DNA of 47,731 bases from Paenacidovorax caeni (GTDB lineage Bacteria > Pseudomonadota > Gammaproteobacteria > Burkholderiales > Burkholderiaceae_C), in contig NZ_CYIG01000027.1 of the NCBI RefSeq assembly GCF_001298675.1, positions 1 through 47,731 of the forward strand. The letters are read 5' to 3'. Positions 1 through 8,149 of this stretch are shown here, one piece after another. The notes below the pieces were generated by a model. It worked only from the letters and a program-made list of their open reading frames with translations. It was not told the DNA's origin and did not search any database. Every line of letters starts with the position of its first letter. Position 1 is the stretch's first letter. Both the position numbers and the translations under genes were made by a program.

Positions 1-63
1 AAGGAAGACCTCTTTGCGGGTTTTCTTGGGCAGGGGGTCAAGGCCAAGCGTGATCTGATCCAT
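1..63 (-). CDS. IS5-like transposase, N-terminal 21 codons (partial)
   Basis: An ATG at 63-61 opens a frame that runs off the left edge. The 21 visible residues start MDQITLGLDPLP and continue KKTRKEVFL. The KKTR-x-x-FL pattern near the N-terminus is typical of IS5-family DDE transposases, in which the N-terminal helical segment precedes the catalytic core. The catalytic residues are not visible. The frame starts about 70 nt inside the predicted element end, as expected for this family. Whether the full gene is intact cannot be judged. Confidence 0.6.
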   Translation of the reverse strand, partial: MDQITLGLDPLPKKTRKEVFL

Positions 64-131
64 GTCCGTGATCGTCGGTCCTCATCAGGCTCTGCGCCAG
101 TCGGAATGACCAGGGGTTTTGCAGACCTTCC
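1..131 (-). mobile_element. IS5-family insertion sequence, 5' end only
   Basis: The left edge holds one end of an IS element. Its terminal sequence, read outward on the minus strand as GGAAGGTCTGCAAAA, stops at about 131 and is followed by CTAG (132-135). IS5 elements typically end in GGAAGG and duplicate a 4-bp CWAR target, so CTAG is a plausible target copy. The other end lies outside the window, so the duplication cannot be confirmed. The family assignment rests on this end and on the start of the transposase. Confidence 0.65.
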
Positions 132-135
132 CTAG

Positions 136-360
136 TGGTTCGACTGTTGCGTAATCCCATCGTGCGGGGTTCAAGAATGGCTGGGTTTACGCGGGGAACC
201 GCAGGCAACGTGCTGGCGAGGGGAAAGGTCCGGACTGTCGAGGGTGCCGGGTTGGGGCTGTGGCTGGGATACTTGGAGACTCTGTAGCTTATGAGAACCT
301 GCCGCCCACAGCCGCAGCCGGCCTGGGCGTTGATCGCTCCGGTGCGCTGGAGCGTCTAAC
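136..360. other. intergenic stretch, no gene recognised
   Basis: Between the IS end and the first complete gene I see no convincing coding frame, tRNA or riboswitch. The stretch probably holds the promoter of the small Cys-rich gene at 361 and may include host sequence interrupted by the IS. Confidence 0.4.
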
Positions 361-687
361 GTGCTTATGACCGCGCGCATCATCCACATCCATTCCGCAG
401 CGCCGCCCAAGCCTGCGTACGGCGCGCCGTGCAATGGCTGTGGCCTGTGCTGTCTGGCCGAGCCCTGTCCGCTGGGCATGCTGGTGTCGCGCCGCCGCAC
501 TGGCGCGTGCGTGGCGCTGCGCTGGAGCGAGGCAGCGCAGTGCTACCGCTGCGGCGTGCTGGCCGATCCGCCAGACCAGCGTGTGGGGCGGGCCCTGTGG
601 CGTGCGCTGGCGCGGCGCTGGATTGGTGCCGGGCTGGGGTGCGATGCCGATCTGGCGGCATTCCCGGCGGAGAATGCTCCTGAATAA
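361..687 (+). CDS. small cysteine-cluster protein (YkgJ-like)
   Basis: 108 residues with eight cysteines at about positions 24, 27, 30, 31, 36, 50, 61 and 64, including the dense PCNGCGLCC motif. This resembles YkgJ/UPF0153-type proteins thought to bind zinc or an Fe-S cluster. No signal peptide or membrane segment is visible, so it is probably cytosolic. I chose the GTG at 361 because GGAG lies 8 nt upstream; the ATG at 367 would be too far from it. The stop codon abuts a copy of the dispersed palindromic repeat. The exact function is unknown. Confidence 0.7.
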   Translation: MLMTARIIHIHSAAPPKPAYGAPCNGCGLCCLAEPCPLGMLVSRRRTGACVALRWSEAAQCYRCGVLADPPDQRVGRALWRALARRWIGAGLGCDADLAAFPAENAPE

Positions 688-740
688 ATAGCTGCTGGCG
701 CTTGGCTGATAAGCGCTGAAGCCCTATTTCACCCTGAATT
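686..740 (+). repeat. dispersed palindromic repeat, copy 1
   Basis: Contains atagctgctggcgctt, a short spacer, then aagcgctgaagcc and a T-rich tail. It belongs to the family of about 55 nt found nine times in this window and starts at the stop codon of the upstream gene. Confidence 0.75.
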
Positions 741-815
741 TCGAGGGCGTACACGGAGACGCGCCCTCGGTGCCCTGGTGGCTGGCGCCAGGGCCAGCAC
801 CATGGCGTACGCTCG

Positions 816-1472
816 TCAGGGCATGGAGGACACAAAGGCCACCAGTGCCTCGATGTCGTTGTCGCTGAGCAGCTTGGTGTTGGGCGTCATGATCGAGTTG
901 GCGCGGGTGTTGGGGCCGTCGCGGTAGCGCTTGAGGGTGGAGCGCAGGTACTCGGTCTGCTGGCCGGCGATGCGGGCGATTTGGTCGTTGCCGCGACCCA
1001 TGTCGCCGTGGCAGCGGAAGCAGTTCTTGCTGAAGATGTCCTGGCCTTTGGCTGCCAGGGCTTTGTCCGCGGTGGGCTTGTGCACGACGTCCTGGGCCGA
1101 GTAGAACAGCACCATGCCGATTTTCTCGTCGCTGTTCATCGCACGGATCATGCCTTCCATGAACTCGTAACGGCGGCGTCCGTCGGCGAACTGGCGCACC
1201 TGCTCCAGCAGGTAGGCAGGGTTTTGGCCGGCCAGGTTGGGCACCGAAGGCTTGGTGCTGTTGCCGCCGTCGCCGTGGCAGTTGGCGCACACCGCCGCCA
1301 CCTTGCGGCCCACCTTGTACAGCTCGTCGGCCACTTTGGGGTCGGCCATGGCCTCCTTGAAGCGTGTCTCGATATCCACCTTGTTCCGGCTGGACTGGGC
1401 CATCGCGGCTGGCTGCCATGCCAGGCAGGCCGTCAACGCCAGCACAAGAACTGCAGGGATACGCTTTGCCAT
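816..1472 (-). CDS. dihaem cytochrome c4-type protein
   Basis: 218 residues from the ATG at 1472; a TTG six nt upstream is less likely. A signal peptide (MAKRIPAVLVLALTACLAW, cleavage probably after AMA) sends it to the periplasm. Two haem-binding motifs, CANCH (Cys62, Cys65, His66) and CFRCH (Cys151, Cys154, His155), define two cytochrome c domains. Methionines after each motif (for example EGMIRAM and SIMTP) are likely axial ligands. Length and two-domain layout match cytochrome c4, an electron carrier to terminal oxidases. It stands alone, with no oxidase genes next to it. Confidence 0.88.
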   Translation of the reverse strand: MAKRIPAVLVLALTACLAWQPAAMAQSSRNKVDIETRFKEAMADPKVADELYKVGRKVAAVCANCHGDGGNSTKPSVPNLAGQNPAYLLEQVRQFADGRRRYEFMEGMIRAMNSDEKIGMVLFYSAQDVVHKPTADKALAAKGQDIFSKNCFRCHGDMGRGNDQIARIAGQQTEYLRSTLKRYRDGPNTRANSIMTPNTKLLSDNDIEALVAFVSSMP

Positions 1473-1567
1473 GGTCAAACCCTTTTTTTGAAAAGGTCAT
1501 TCTAGGGGACATGCCGGCGCTCTGACGTAGCGTGCAGGCCACGAAGTCTGCGCGATACCCCGGCTTG

Positions 1568-2395
1568 TCAGTTGTGCTTGACGTTGAGCAAGAGGCGCGC
1601 CATTTCGGCGAAGCCCGCGCCGCGCTCGCGCTGCGTGACGTAGCGCGGCAGGTGTTGCAGTTGCGGCACGAAGCGCGCGATGTTGGCCACGCCGACGCTG
1701 TGCGGGAAGTGCTGGAACATGCGCTGGTCGTTGGTCGAGTCACCGATGTAGACCCAGTCGTTCAGCTCGGCGTCCAGATCGCGTCCCAGCCGCTGGCGCA
1801 CGATCCAGCGTGCTCCTTCGAGCTTGTCGTGCGTGCCGTACCAGCCGTTGATGTGGATGCTGCTGACGGTGGCGTTCATGCCGGCGGCGCGCATCAGCGC
1901 CACACACTGGTCGATGCGCTCCTGCGGCAGCTGCGTGAACTCGCTGTGGTCGATGGCGATGTCGCACTCACGCCCTGCCGAGTCGGCAGCGCGCTGCGCG
2001 CCGGGTACGGTGGCCTCGATATGGGCCAGTACCTGCTGCATGCGTGCGTAGTTGGCTGCGCGCGTGGCAGCGTCCTGTAGATGCAGTTTTGATAGCTGCT
2101 CGCGCTTTTCTGGCAAGGGCTGGAGAGCATTTTTTCCTTCATCCCGTGCCGGTGGCAGCAGCGCCACTGCGCCGTTTTCGGCGACGATCGCATCCACTGG
2201 CCAGACCTGGGCAAAGGGCTCGCTCCAGCCCACGGGGCGACCGGTGATGGGGATCACATGCAGGCCCGCCGCTTTCAGCGCGCCCAGTGCCTGCAGCGCG
2301 TCGGCGGTGATGGCCCCGTCGGTGGTCAGCGTGTCGTCGATATCGGTGAACACGCCGCGCAGGTGTGGTGGCTGCCAAAGGGCCAGGGGCTGCAT
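1568..2395 (-). CDS. HAD-superfamily phosphatase, mannosyl-3-phosphoglycerate phosphatase-like
   Basis: 275 residues of a type IIB HAD hydrolase. Motif I is FTDIDDTLTTDG (Asp18 nucleophile, Asp20 acid/base), motif II is PITGRP, and motif III/IV is YIGDSTNDQRMF near residue 220. Members act on small phosphorylated sugars or glycerates (mannosyl-3-phosphoglycerate or sucrose/trehalose phosphatase type); the true substrate is not evident. The ATG at 2395 lies 2 bp after the prfC stop, so translation is probably coupled. Residues about 87-104 are encoded by a copy of the dispersed palindromic repeat, which leaves the frame open. The insert falls between core strands, where the cap varies. Confidence 0.78.
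   Translation of the reverse strand: MQPLALWQPPHLRGVFTDIDDTLTTDGAITADALQALGALKAAGLHVIPITGRPVGWSEPFAQVWPVDAIVAENGAVALLPPARDEGKNALQPLPEKREQLSKLHLQDAATRAANYARMQQVLAHIEATVPGAQRAADSAGRECDIAIDHSEFTQLPQERIDQCVALMRAAGMNATVSSIHINGWYGTHDKLEGARWIVRQRLGRDLDAELNDWVYIGDSTNDQRMFQHFPHSVGVANIARFVPQLQHLPRYVTQRERGAGFAEMARLLLNVKHN
2085..2136 (+). repeat. dispersed palindromic repeat, copy 2 (inside a coding region)
   Basis: The segment agttttgatagctgct.. ..tggcaagggctggag and its T-rich tail match the repeat family. It lies wholly within the HAD phosphatase gene in antisense orientation and encodes about 17 residues without shifting the frame. Confidence 0.7.
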
Positions 2396-2397
2396 GG

Positions 2398-4023
2398 TCA
2401 GCTGCTGCTTAGCGACAGGCCCGCATGCTCGCGCAGTGGGTGGAAATGGATCTTCGGAAAGCGCTCTTGCGCCAACCGCACGTCATACGGGCTGGTGCAC
2501 AGGTAGGCCAGGGTGTTGGCGGCGTCGTGCGCCATGCGCAGTGGGTAGGCATTCTCGAACTCGCGCAGCTCGGCCGGCGTGTCGGCGGTGATCCAGCGCG
2601 CGCCGGTGTACTGGCAGCCTTCGAGGCGGATGTCGCAGTCGTACTCGGTTTTCAGGCGGTGCTGCACCACTTCGAACTGCAGCTGGCCCACGGCGCCCAG
2701 CAGCATGTTGCCGCCGGCGTCGGGCTTGAAGACCTGAATGGCGCCTTCCTCGCCCAGCTCCATCAGGCCCTGCTGCAGCTGTTTCGAGCGCAGCGGGTTC
2801 TTCAGCACCACGGTCATGAACAGCTCGGGGGCGAAGAAGGGCAGGCCGGTGAACTGCAGCGCTGGCCCGTCGGTGATGGAGTCGCCCAGCTGCACGCCCC
2901 CGTGGATGGTGAAGCCGATGATGTCGCCTGCGTAAGCTTCATCCACGGCCTCGCGGCGCTGGCTCATAAAAGTCACCACGGAAGTGGGGCGCAGCTCTTT
3001 GCCGGTGCGCTGCACCTTCATCTTCATGCCGGGGGTGTACTTGCCGCTGGCCACACGCACAAAGGCGATGCGGTCACGGTGGTTGGCATCCATGTTGGCC
3101 TGCACCTTGAACACCACGCCGGAGAAGCCTTTGTCTTCGGGGTGGATGGTTCTCTCCTCGCGCTGGCGGTTGACCTCGGTGTAGGCGATGCGCGTGCCCG
3201 GGGGGGGCGACATGTCGACGACGGCGTTGAGCACCTCCTGCACGCCGAAGTTGTTCACCCCCGAGCCGAAGAACACCGGTGTGAGCTTGGCGGCCAGGAA
3301 CTGCGCGTGGCTCCATTCCGTGGAGGCGCCCACGGCCAGCTCCATGCTGTCCAGGGCATCGTCGAACGCCTGGCCAAAGCGCGCGCGCAGCTTGTCCTTT
3401 TCTGTCAGTGGAATGACCTCGAAGTCTTCCGGGCGCTTCTCGCTGCCGGGCTGGAACACTGTCATGCTCTGCGTGCGCAGGTCGATGATGCCGCCAAACG
3501 ATTTGCCCTGGCCCACGGGCCAGGTGATGGGGCAGCAGGGCATGCCCAGTTCGCGTTCGACTTCGTCGAGGATGTCCAGCGGGTCGCGCACCTCGCGGTC
3601 CATCTTGTTGACGAAGGTGATGATGGGCGTGTCGCGCTGGCGGCAGACTTCGATCAGGCGGCGCGTCTGCGCTTCCACGCCGTTGGCAGCGTCAATCACC
3701 ATCAGCGCCGAGTCCACGGCGGTGAGCACGCGGTAGGTGTCCTCGGAGAAGTCTTTGTGGCCGGGCGTGTCGAGCAGGTTGATGACGTGGTCGCGGTACT
3801 GCATCTGCATCACCGAGCTGGCCACCGAGATGCCGCGCTGCTTTTCGATTTCCATCCAATCGGACGTGGCGTGGCGCGATGCCTTGCGGCCCTTGACGGC
3901 GCCGGCAATCTGGATCGCGCCCGAGAACAGCAGCAGCTTTTCCGTCAGCGTGGTCTTGCCCGCGTCGGGGTGGGAGATGATGGCGAAGGTGCGGCGGCGG
4001 CGGGTTTCGTCGAGGAAGGACAC
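2398..4023 (-). CDS. prfC: peptide chain release factor 3 (RF3)
   Basis: Class II release factor GTPase of 541 residues that recycles RF1/RF2 from the ribosome after peptide release. The G1 motif HPDAGKTTLTE, switch II DTPGHKDFSEDTY and NKMD guanine-specificity motif are visible, followed by EF-Tu-like domain II and the RF3 C-terminal domain. The frame is open to 4071, but family members start with a short MSF-type N-terminus, so I place the start at the GTG at 4023, with GGAG upstream. The first ~79 nt overlap the end of the PepSY gene in another frame. The HAD phosphatase follows after 2 bp. Confidence 0.95.
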   Translation of the reverse strand: MSFLDETRRRRTFAIISHPDAGKTTLTEKLLLFSGAIQIAGAVKGRKASRHATSDWMEIEKQRGISVASSVMQMQYRDHVINLLDTPGHKDFSEDTYRVLTAVDSALMVIDAANGVEAQTRRLIEVCRQRDTPIITFVNKMDREVRDPLDILDEVERELGMPCCPITWPVGQGKSFGGIIDLRTQSMTVFQPGSEKRPEDFEVIPLTEKDKLRARFGQAFDDALDSMELAVGASTEWSHAQFLAAKLTPVFFGSGVNNFGVQEVLNAVVDMSPPPGTRIAYTEVNRQREERTIHPEDKGFSGVVFKVQANMDANHRDRIAFVRVASGKYTPGMKMKVQRTGKELRPTSVVTFMSQRREAVDEAYAGDIIGFTIHGGVQLGDSITDGPALQFTGLPFFAPELFMTVVLKNPLRSKQLQQGLMELGEEGAIQVFKPDAGGNMLLGAVGQLQFEVVQHRLKTEYDCDIRLEGCQYTGARWITADTPAELREFENAYPLRMAHDAANTLAYLCTSPYDVRLAQERFPKIHFHPLREHAGLSLSSS

Positions 4024-5606
4024 GGCAGGGGCTCCGGGGCGCGGCGCGGGTGGCCGCGCACAGTAGGGCAAAGCCCACGATTATCCCCGCTGGCCGCGTG
4101 CAGCTTGCGCGCCAGGCGCCGCCAGCCGACCACCACGCCGGTCAGGCTCAGCGCCGTGCCGCCCAGGCTCAGGGCGATCAGCAGGGCGTCCCATGCCGGG
4201 CGGTGCTGTAGCAGCGGCAGCCAGTCCCAGCTGTGCAGCATGCCGAACAGCCAGCGGCTGGCGCGGCGGTGGCTGTCGAGGCGGCCTAGCACCGCGCCGG
4301 TGGCGGGGTCGATGTGCACCCAGGTGCCATGGGCGTCTTCGAACACGGCGCGTAGCACGGGCAGGGGTTTTCCCCCTGCGCTGGTCATGGTGTGCTCGGC
4401 GCGGTCGTAGTAGTACAGGTCATACGCCTGCAGCGTCTCCAGCCGCGCCAGCGGCGCGTCCACCAGGCGGGCGGCCTGGGCTCGCAGGCGTGCCGCGTCC
4501 ACGGTGGTGGGGCGGGCGGTGGCAGCGTCCAGCAGCAGGGGCGGGCCGCTGGCGCCATGGGCCTGTACCACGGTGTCGCCCAGGGTACGCGTCCAGCGCA
4601 GCTCGCGCACGCCGGGGCCTGCTGTCTGCAGGAGCGCCTGTACGCGCGCGGCGCTGTCGGCCAGTTGCAGGGGGCCGCCGTGCAGGGCTGCGGTGCGCAG
4701 CGCGGGGGCGCCGCTGTCGAAGATTTTCCAGGGGTTCATGGACATCAGGCCGCTGAAGATCCAGGCGCAGGTGCTCAGACCGAACAGCAATCCGGCCACG
4801 TGGTGCCAGCGCATCACCGCGCCGGGGTAGGGTGTGCGCGCGCCGCTTTTGTAGCGCCCCGCGAAGCGCCAGCGCCACAGGCCCACCGTGGTGCCGGTGA
4901 GGGCCAGGGCGATGCCCAGCAGGCTCAGACCGTCGACGATGCCGGTCCAGTAGGTGCCTAGCGCGCCGCCGCGCAAGGGGTAGAGCCAGTGGAGCCAGGC
5001 GCCCAGGTAGTTCCAGGCGCGCTCGTGGCGTGGCGCGTCGCGCACCACCTCGCCGGTCTGGCTGGAGACGTAAAGCACGGTGGCCGCCGCGTCGTGCAGT
5101 TGCAGCATGTGCAGCGGGCGGTGCGTGTCCAATGCGCGCGAGTGGGTGAAGGCGTCCTCGCCGATCTCGCCCAGGTACTGTGGCGCCGCCAGCGCGGCCG
5201 AGCCGGGTGGCAGCTGCGCCTGGAATGCCAGGGCCGAGGCCTGGGCGTGTGCGGCGTCGGCGTGCGCCAGCCGCGTGCCGGTGGCGGCGTCGACCACCAC
5301 CGTGCGGGCCGGGCCTTGCGCAGGCACGGGAGTGGCAAGGTACACCGCCCGCCCGCCGCTGGCCGCCGCCAGGCGCAGCGTCTGCAGCGGGCCGGTGAGC
5401 CCGGCGGCGTGCAGCGCCTGTGCGGGCTCCAACAGGCCGGTGGCGGACAGCGGCGGCAGGTGGCGCAGGCGCTCTGCGGGCGTGAGCTTCGGGTAGCCCA
5501 CGTACATCATCACCACACCGGAGATGAACCACATGGCGAAGAACGCGCTCAGCAGCACGCCCAGCCAGCGGTGCGCGAGAAAGATCCAGCGTTTAGCGTG
5601 GGGCAT
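3945..5606 (-). CDS. PepSY-associated inner-membrane protein
   Basis: 553 residues from the ATG at 5606 (MPHAKRWIFLAHR), preceded by GGAG. Four hydrophobic segments are visible: N-terminal (WLGVLLSAFFAMWFISGVV), two central (around DGLSLLGIALALTG and VAGLLFGLSTCAWIFSG) and one C-terminal (LLIALSLGGTALSLTGVVVG), with large periplasmic PepSY-like loops between them. Such proteins accompany TonB-dependent receptors and are linked to reduction or handling of imported metals or siderophores. The TonB receptor lies 165 bp upstream on the same strand. The last ~27 codons are Pro/Ser/Arg-rich and overlap the start of prfC, so the natural C-terminus may be a random extension. A short hairpin (cacgc-gaa-gcgtg, near 5717) sits in the gap upstream. 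Confidence 0.8.
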   Translation of the reverse strand: MPHAKRWIFLAHRWLGVLLSAFFAMWFISGVVMMYVGYPKLTPAERLRHLPPLSATGLLEPAQALHAAGLTGPLQTLRLAAASGGRAVYLATPVPAQGPARTVVVDAATGTRLAHADAAHAQASALAFQAQLPPGSAALAAPQYLGEIGEDAFTHSRALDTHRPLHMLQLHDAAATVLYVSSQTGEVVRDAPRHERAWNYLGAWLHWLYPLRGGALGTYWTGIVDGLSLLGIALALTGTTVGLWRWRFAGRYKSGARTPYPGAVMRWHHVAGLLFGLSTCAWIFSGLMSMNPWKIFDSGAPALRTAALHGGPLQLADSAARVQALLQTAGPGVRELRWTRTLGDTVVQAHGASGPPLLLDAATARPTTVDAARLRAQAARLVDAPLARLETLQAYDLYYYDRAEHTMTSAGGKPLPVLRAVFEDAHGTWVHIDPATGAVLGRLDSHRRASRWLFGMLHSWDWLPLLQHRPAWDALLIALSLGGTALSLTGVVVGWRRLARKLHAASGDNRGLCPTVRGHPRRAPEPLPCPSSTKPAAAAPSPSSPTPTRARPR

Positions 5607-5771
5607 GTCAGTTCTCCAGGGCGCTACGCGCCATCTGCGGCCCATGAACCCGGCGCAGCCCTTGCGCGGCCAGCCGAGCAAGGGCTGCACCGCAGCGAGG
5701 GCCGCGTTCCCTTCCCACGCGAAGCGTGAGAGAGGGGGACGGTTTAAAGCGACTCAGGGGGTGTTTCACGT

Positions 5772-7970
5772 TCAAAACGCGGTGTGCAGCGTCACGTCCA
5801 AAGTGCGCGGCGCACCCAGGTAGACCTGGCCGGCGCGTGCCTCGGCACCGTAGATGCGGTCGGTGGCGTTGCGTATGCGGCCGGTGAGCGTGGTGCCGGG
5901 CGTGATCTTCCACGCCAGGCCCAGGTCGAGCAGGGTGTATGCAGGCCAGTACTGGGTGTTGGCGGCGTCGGCGTAGGTCTTGCCCACGTGGCGCACGCCG
6001 GCGCTGGCCGTAACGGCATGGGTGATGCCGTACGACAGCCACAGGTTGGCCACGGTTTGCGGGGTGAGCGTGGGCACCATGCCAGCCAGCGAGACGCCAC
6101 CCTGCATGAAGTTTTCATAGCGTGCGCGGGTGTGCATCAGGTTGCCCTGGACCTGCCAGCGCGCGCTGGGGCGCAGGCCGATGGCCAGCTCCACGCCGCG
6201 CGAGGACTGCTCACCCACCAGCTGGGTGACGCCGGGGGTGTTCGGGTCTTGCGAGGCAATGTTGCGCCGCCGGATGTCGAACACCGCCACCGTGGCCGAG
6301 CCCTTGCCGTTCCAGAAGTCCAGCTTGCTGCCCACCTCCAGCTGGCGGCCGGTGGTCAGTTCGCTGTTGGTGCGCACATCGCCGAAGGTGGCGGTAGAGA
6401 GCGAGCCCGACGGTGGGTCCGCCGCTGTGGCCGCCTGGGCGTACAGGTTGGCGTCGGGCGCAAAGTCCCACACCACGCCGATGCGGCCGGTGGTGGGCTG
6501 GTAGCTGCGGCTGAAGCTGGCCGGGTTGGCCGTGGTGACTTCGCGGCGGTTGACCAGGTCGAGCGTGATGCGCTCGTGCCGCAGCGCTGTCACCAGGCTC
6601 ACCGTGGGAGCCACGCGCGTGCGGTTCTCCAGGTACAGGGCGGTCGTGGTGGTCTTGTTGTCGCGGTCCGCGCGAAAGCCTGGGGCCATGCCCGGGATGT
6701 CGAAGAAGTTCTCGGTGGTGAAGTGGTACGGGTCCACGGTGCTGACCGTCAGGCCTAGGCTGTTGGGAAAGCGCGTTTGCCGGTTCACGCTCACGTCCAG
6801 GCCAAAGGCCCAGTCGCTGGCGTGCCCCGCCAGGGTGCCGCGGTAGGTGCCTTCGATGCGGTCGCCCACCACGTCCTGGTCGTGCCGCTGCAGGAGAACG
6901 CCGCTGCGTGCCACAGCGGTATTGCTGGCGTTGAAGCGGTAGGTCTCTACGTTGCGGTAGTCGCGCAGGGCGTCGTACACGTAAAAGGTGTTGCGCAGCT
7001 GCAGTGCGTCGGACACACGCCACTGCGCCACCGAGCGCAGCCACTGCACGCGTTGTGCGTACAGGCCGTCGGCGCTGTTGTAGTTCTGGAAGCGCGTGCC
7101 TTCGTCGATGCGTTGCGCCCCCCCGGCGGGGTTGAGCACCGGCGTGCCCCAGTAGGGGCGATCCACATGGTCCGTTTGGTACTCGTAAGCCAGCAGGTGG
7201 GTGATGCCCCCGCCCAGGTCGGACAGCAGCGAGGTCGCCAACTGCGTTGACCGCGTGTGCGTTCCCTGTGTCCAGCTGCCAGCGTCGCGGTGGTTCAGGT
7301 CCAGGCGTGCGAAATGCGCTGGGCCGTTGCCACCGGGTGTGCCCGCCAGCCGGCGGTTCAGACCGACCGAAGCCTCCTTGAGGTCGTACGAGCCCAGGCG
7401 CAGTTGTGCCTCCGTGAAGTCGCTGCGCTCGGCCGTTTTGGTGATGTAGTTCAGCGAGCCCCCCACGGCGCCGGAGCCGTACAGAAAGCTGGAGGCTCCG
7501 CCAATGGCTTCGACGCGGTCGTAAATCCAGCTGTCCACCGCGCGGGTGGCGCTGCCGTAATGCACGGTGATGCCGTTGTAGAGCTGTGTGACCGCGTTGC
7601 CGGTGAAGCCCCGGTAGCTGGCCGCCATCGAGCCCGGGGCGTTGTGCGCCGTCACGCCGGGGATGGCGCGCAGGATTTCCTGCGTGTCCTGCGCCCCTCG
7701 GGCGTCAATGGTGGCGCGGTCCACCACGGTGACGGAGGCCGGCGTTTCGCGCGCCGTCAAGCCCAGGCGGCTGCCGGTTTCCACCGGGGTGTCGAGCTGG
7801 AGTTTGCCGTTGGGCGTGGAGGCTGCGTCCACCACGTTCACGGTCTGCAGGGACGGGGTGGTGTCAATGGGCGGCGTTTGGGCCAGGGCGTGGTGGCTGG
7901 GCAGCAGTGCGCAGGCGAGCGAGAAAAGGGGGAGGGCGCGCACGGCGCGGCCTGGGTAAGCAAAAGACAT
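5772..7970 (-). CDS. TonB-dependent siderophore receptor
   Basis: 732 residues from the ATG at 7970. A signal peptide ends near HHALA, followed by a plug domain (PASVTVVDRATI; AQDTQEILRAIPGV; YGSGAVGGSLNYITK) and a long beta-barrel ending in a C-terminal Phe (HTAF), the usual outer-membrane signature. The plug features fit FhuE/FpvA-type ferric-siderophore receptors, but no N-terminal signalling domain is present. It lies between a DUF2946 gene and a PepSY gene, all on the minus strand, which suggests one metal-uptake transcription unit. A 10-bp perfect inverted repeat lies 27-63 nt upstream of the start. The ligand cannot be read from sequence; iron-siderophore is likely and copper is an alternative because of DUF2946. 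Confidence 0.9.
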   Translation of the reverse strand: MSFAYPGRAVRALPLFSLACALLPSHHALAQTPPIDTTPSLQTVNVVDAASTPNGKLQLDTPVETGSRLGLTARETPASVTVVDRATIDARGAQDTQEILRAIPGVTAHNAPGSMAASYRGFTGNAVTQLYNGITVHYGSATRAVDSWIYDRVEAIGGASSFLYGSGAVGGSLNYITKTAERSDFTEAQLRLGSYDLKEASVGLNRRLAGTPGGNGPAHFARLDLNHRDAGSWTQGTHTRSTQLATSLLSDLGGGITHLLAYEYQTDHVDRPYWGTPVLNPAGGAQRIDEGTRFQNYNSADGLYAQRVQWLRSVAQWRVSDALQLRNTFYVYDALRDYRNVETYRFNASNTAVARSGVLLQRHDQDVVGDRIEGTYRGTLAGHASDWAFGLDVSVNRQTRFPNSLGLTVSTVDPYHFTTENFFDIPGMAPGFRADRDNKTTTTALYLENRTRVAPTVSLVTALRHERITLDLVNRREVTTANPASFSRSYQPTTGRIGVVWDFAPDANLYAQAATAADPPSGSLSTATFGDVRTNSELTTGRQLEVGSKLDFWNGKGSATVAVFDIRRRNIASQDPNTPGVTQLVGEQSSRGVELAIGLRPSARWQVQGNLMHTRARYENFMQGGVSLAGMVPTLTPQTVANLWLSYGITHAVTASAGVRHVGKTYADAANTQYWPAYTLLDLGLAWKITPGTTLTGRIRNATDRIYGAEARAGQVYLGAPRTLDVTLHTAF

Positions 7971-7996
7971 GGCGAATCCACGAAAGCGCGTGTGGC

Positions 7997-8033
7997 GCCA
8001 TGGGCCTGCGGTACTGCACGGGCGGCCCATGGC
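7997..8033 (-). promoter_or_regulatory. perfect 10-bp inverted repeat upstream of the TonB receptor
   Basis: GCCATGGGCC (7997-8006) and GGCCCATGGC (8024-8033) are exact inverted copies separated by 17 nt, just ahead of the receptor start codon. They could form a 5'-UTR hairpin or an operator. No Fur-like AT-rich box was seen here. Confidence 0.4.
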
Positions 8034-8149
8034 GGCAAGCAAAACAGGCGGAGCCGGCCTGCCTCGCAGGGGAGGCGGGTGCGGTCCACGGACAGCCGCG
8101 CGCGGGCGCGGCGGGACGGCAAGCGCGCATGCGCGCGTGCCTGTCGCTG

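Noticed and set aside
205-250. Similarity to the RNase P RNA core (gaggggaaaggtccggact..gggtgcc)
   Set aside because: The string recalls the P4 region, but the conserved 3' partner segments are absent and there is too little room before the gene at 361 for a full RNA.
2425-4410. Long open frame on the plus strand opposite prfC
   Set aside because: Its product is a His/Val/Leu/Gly-rich low-complexity string, the typical antisense shadow in high-GC DNA, and prfC on the other strand is certain.
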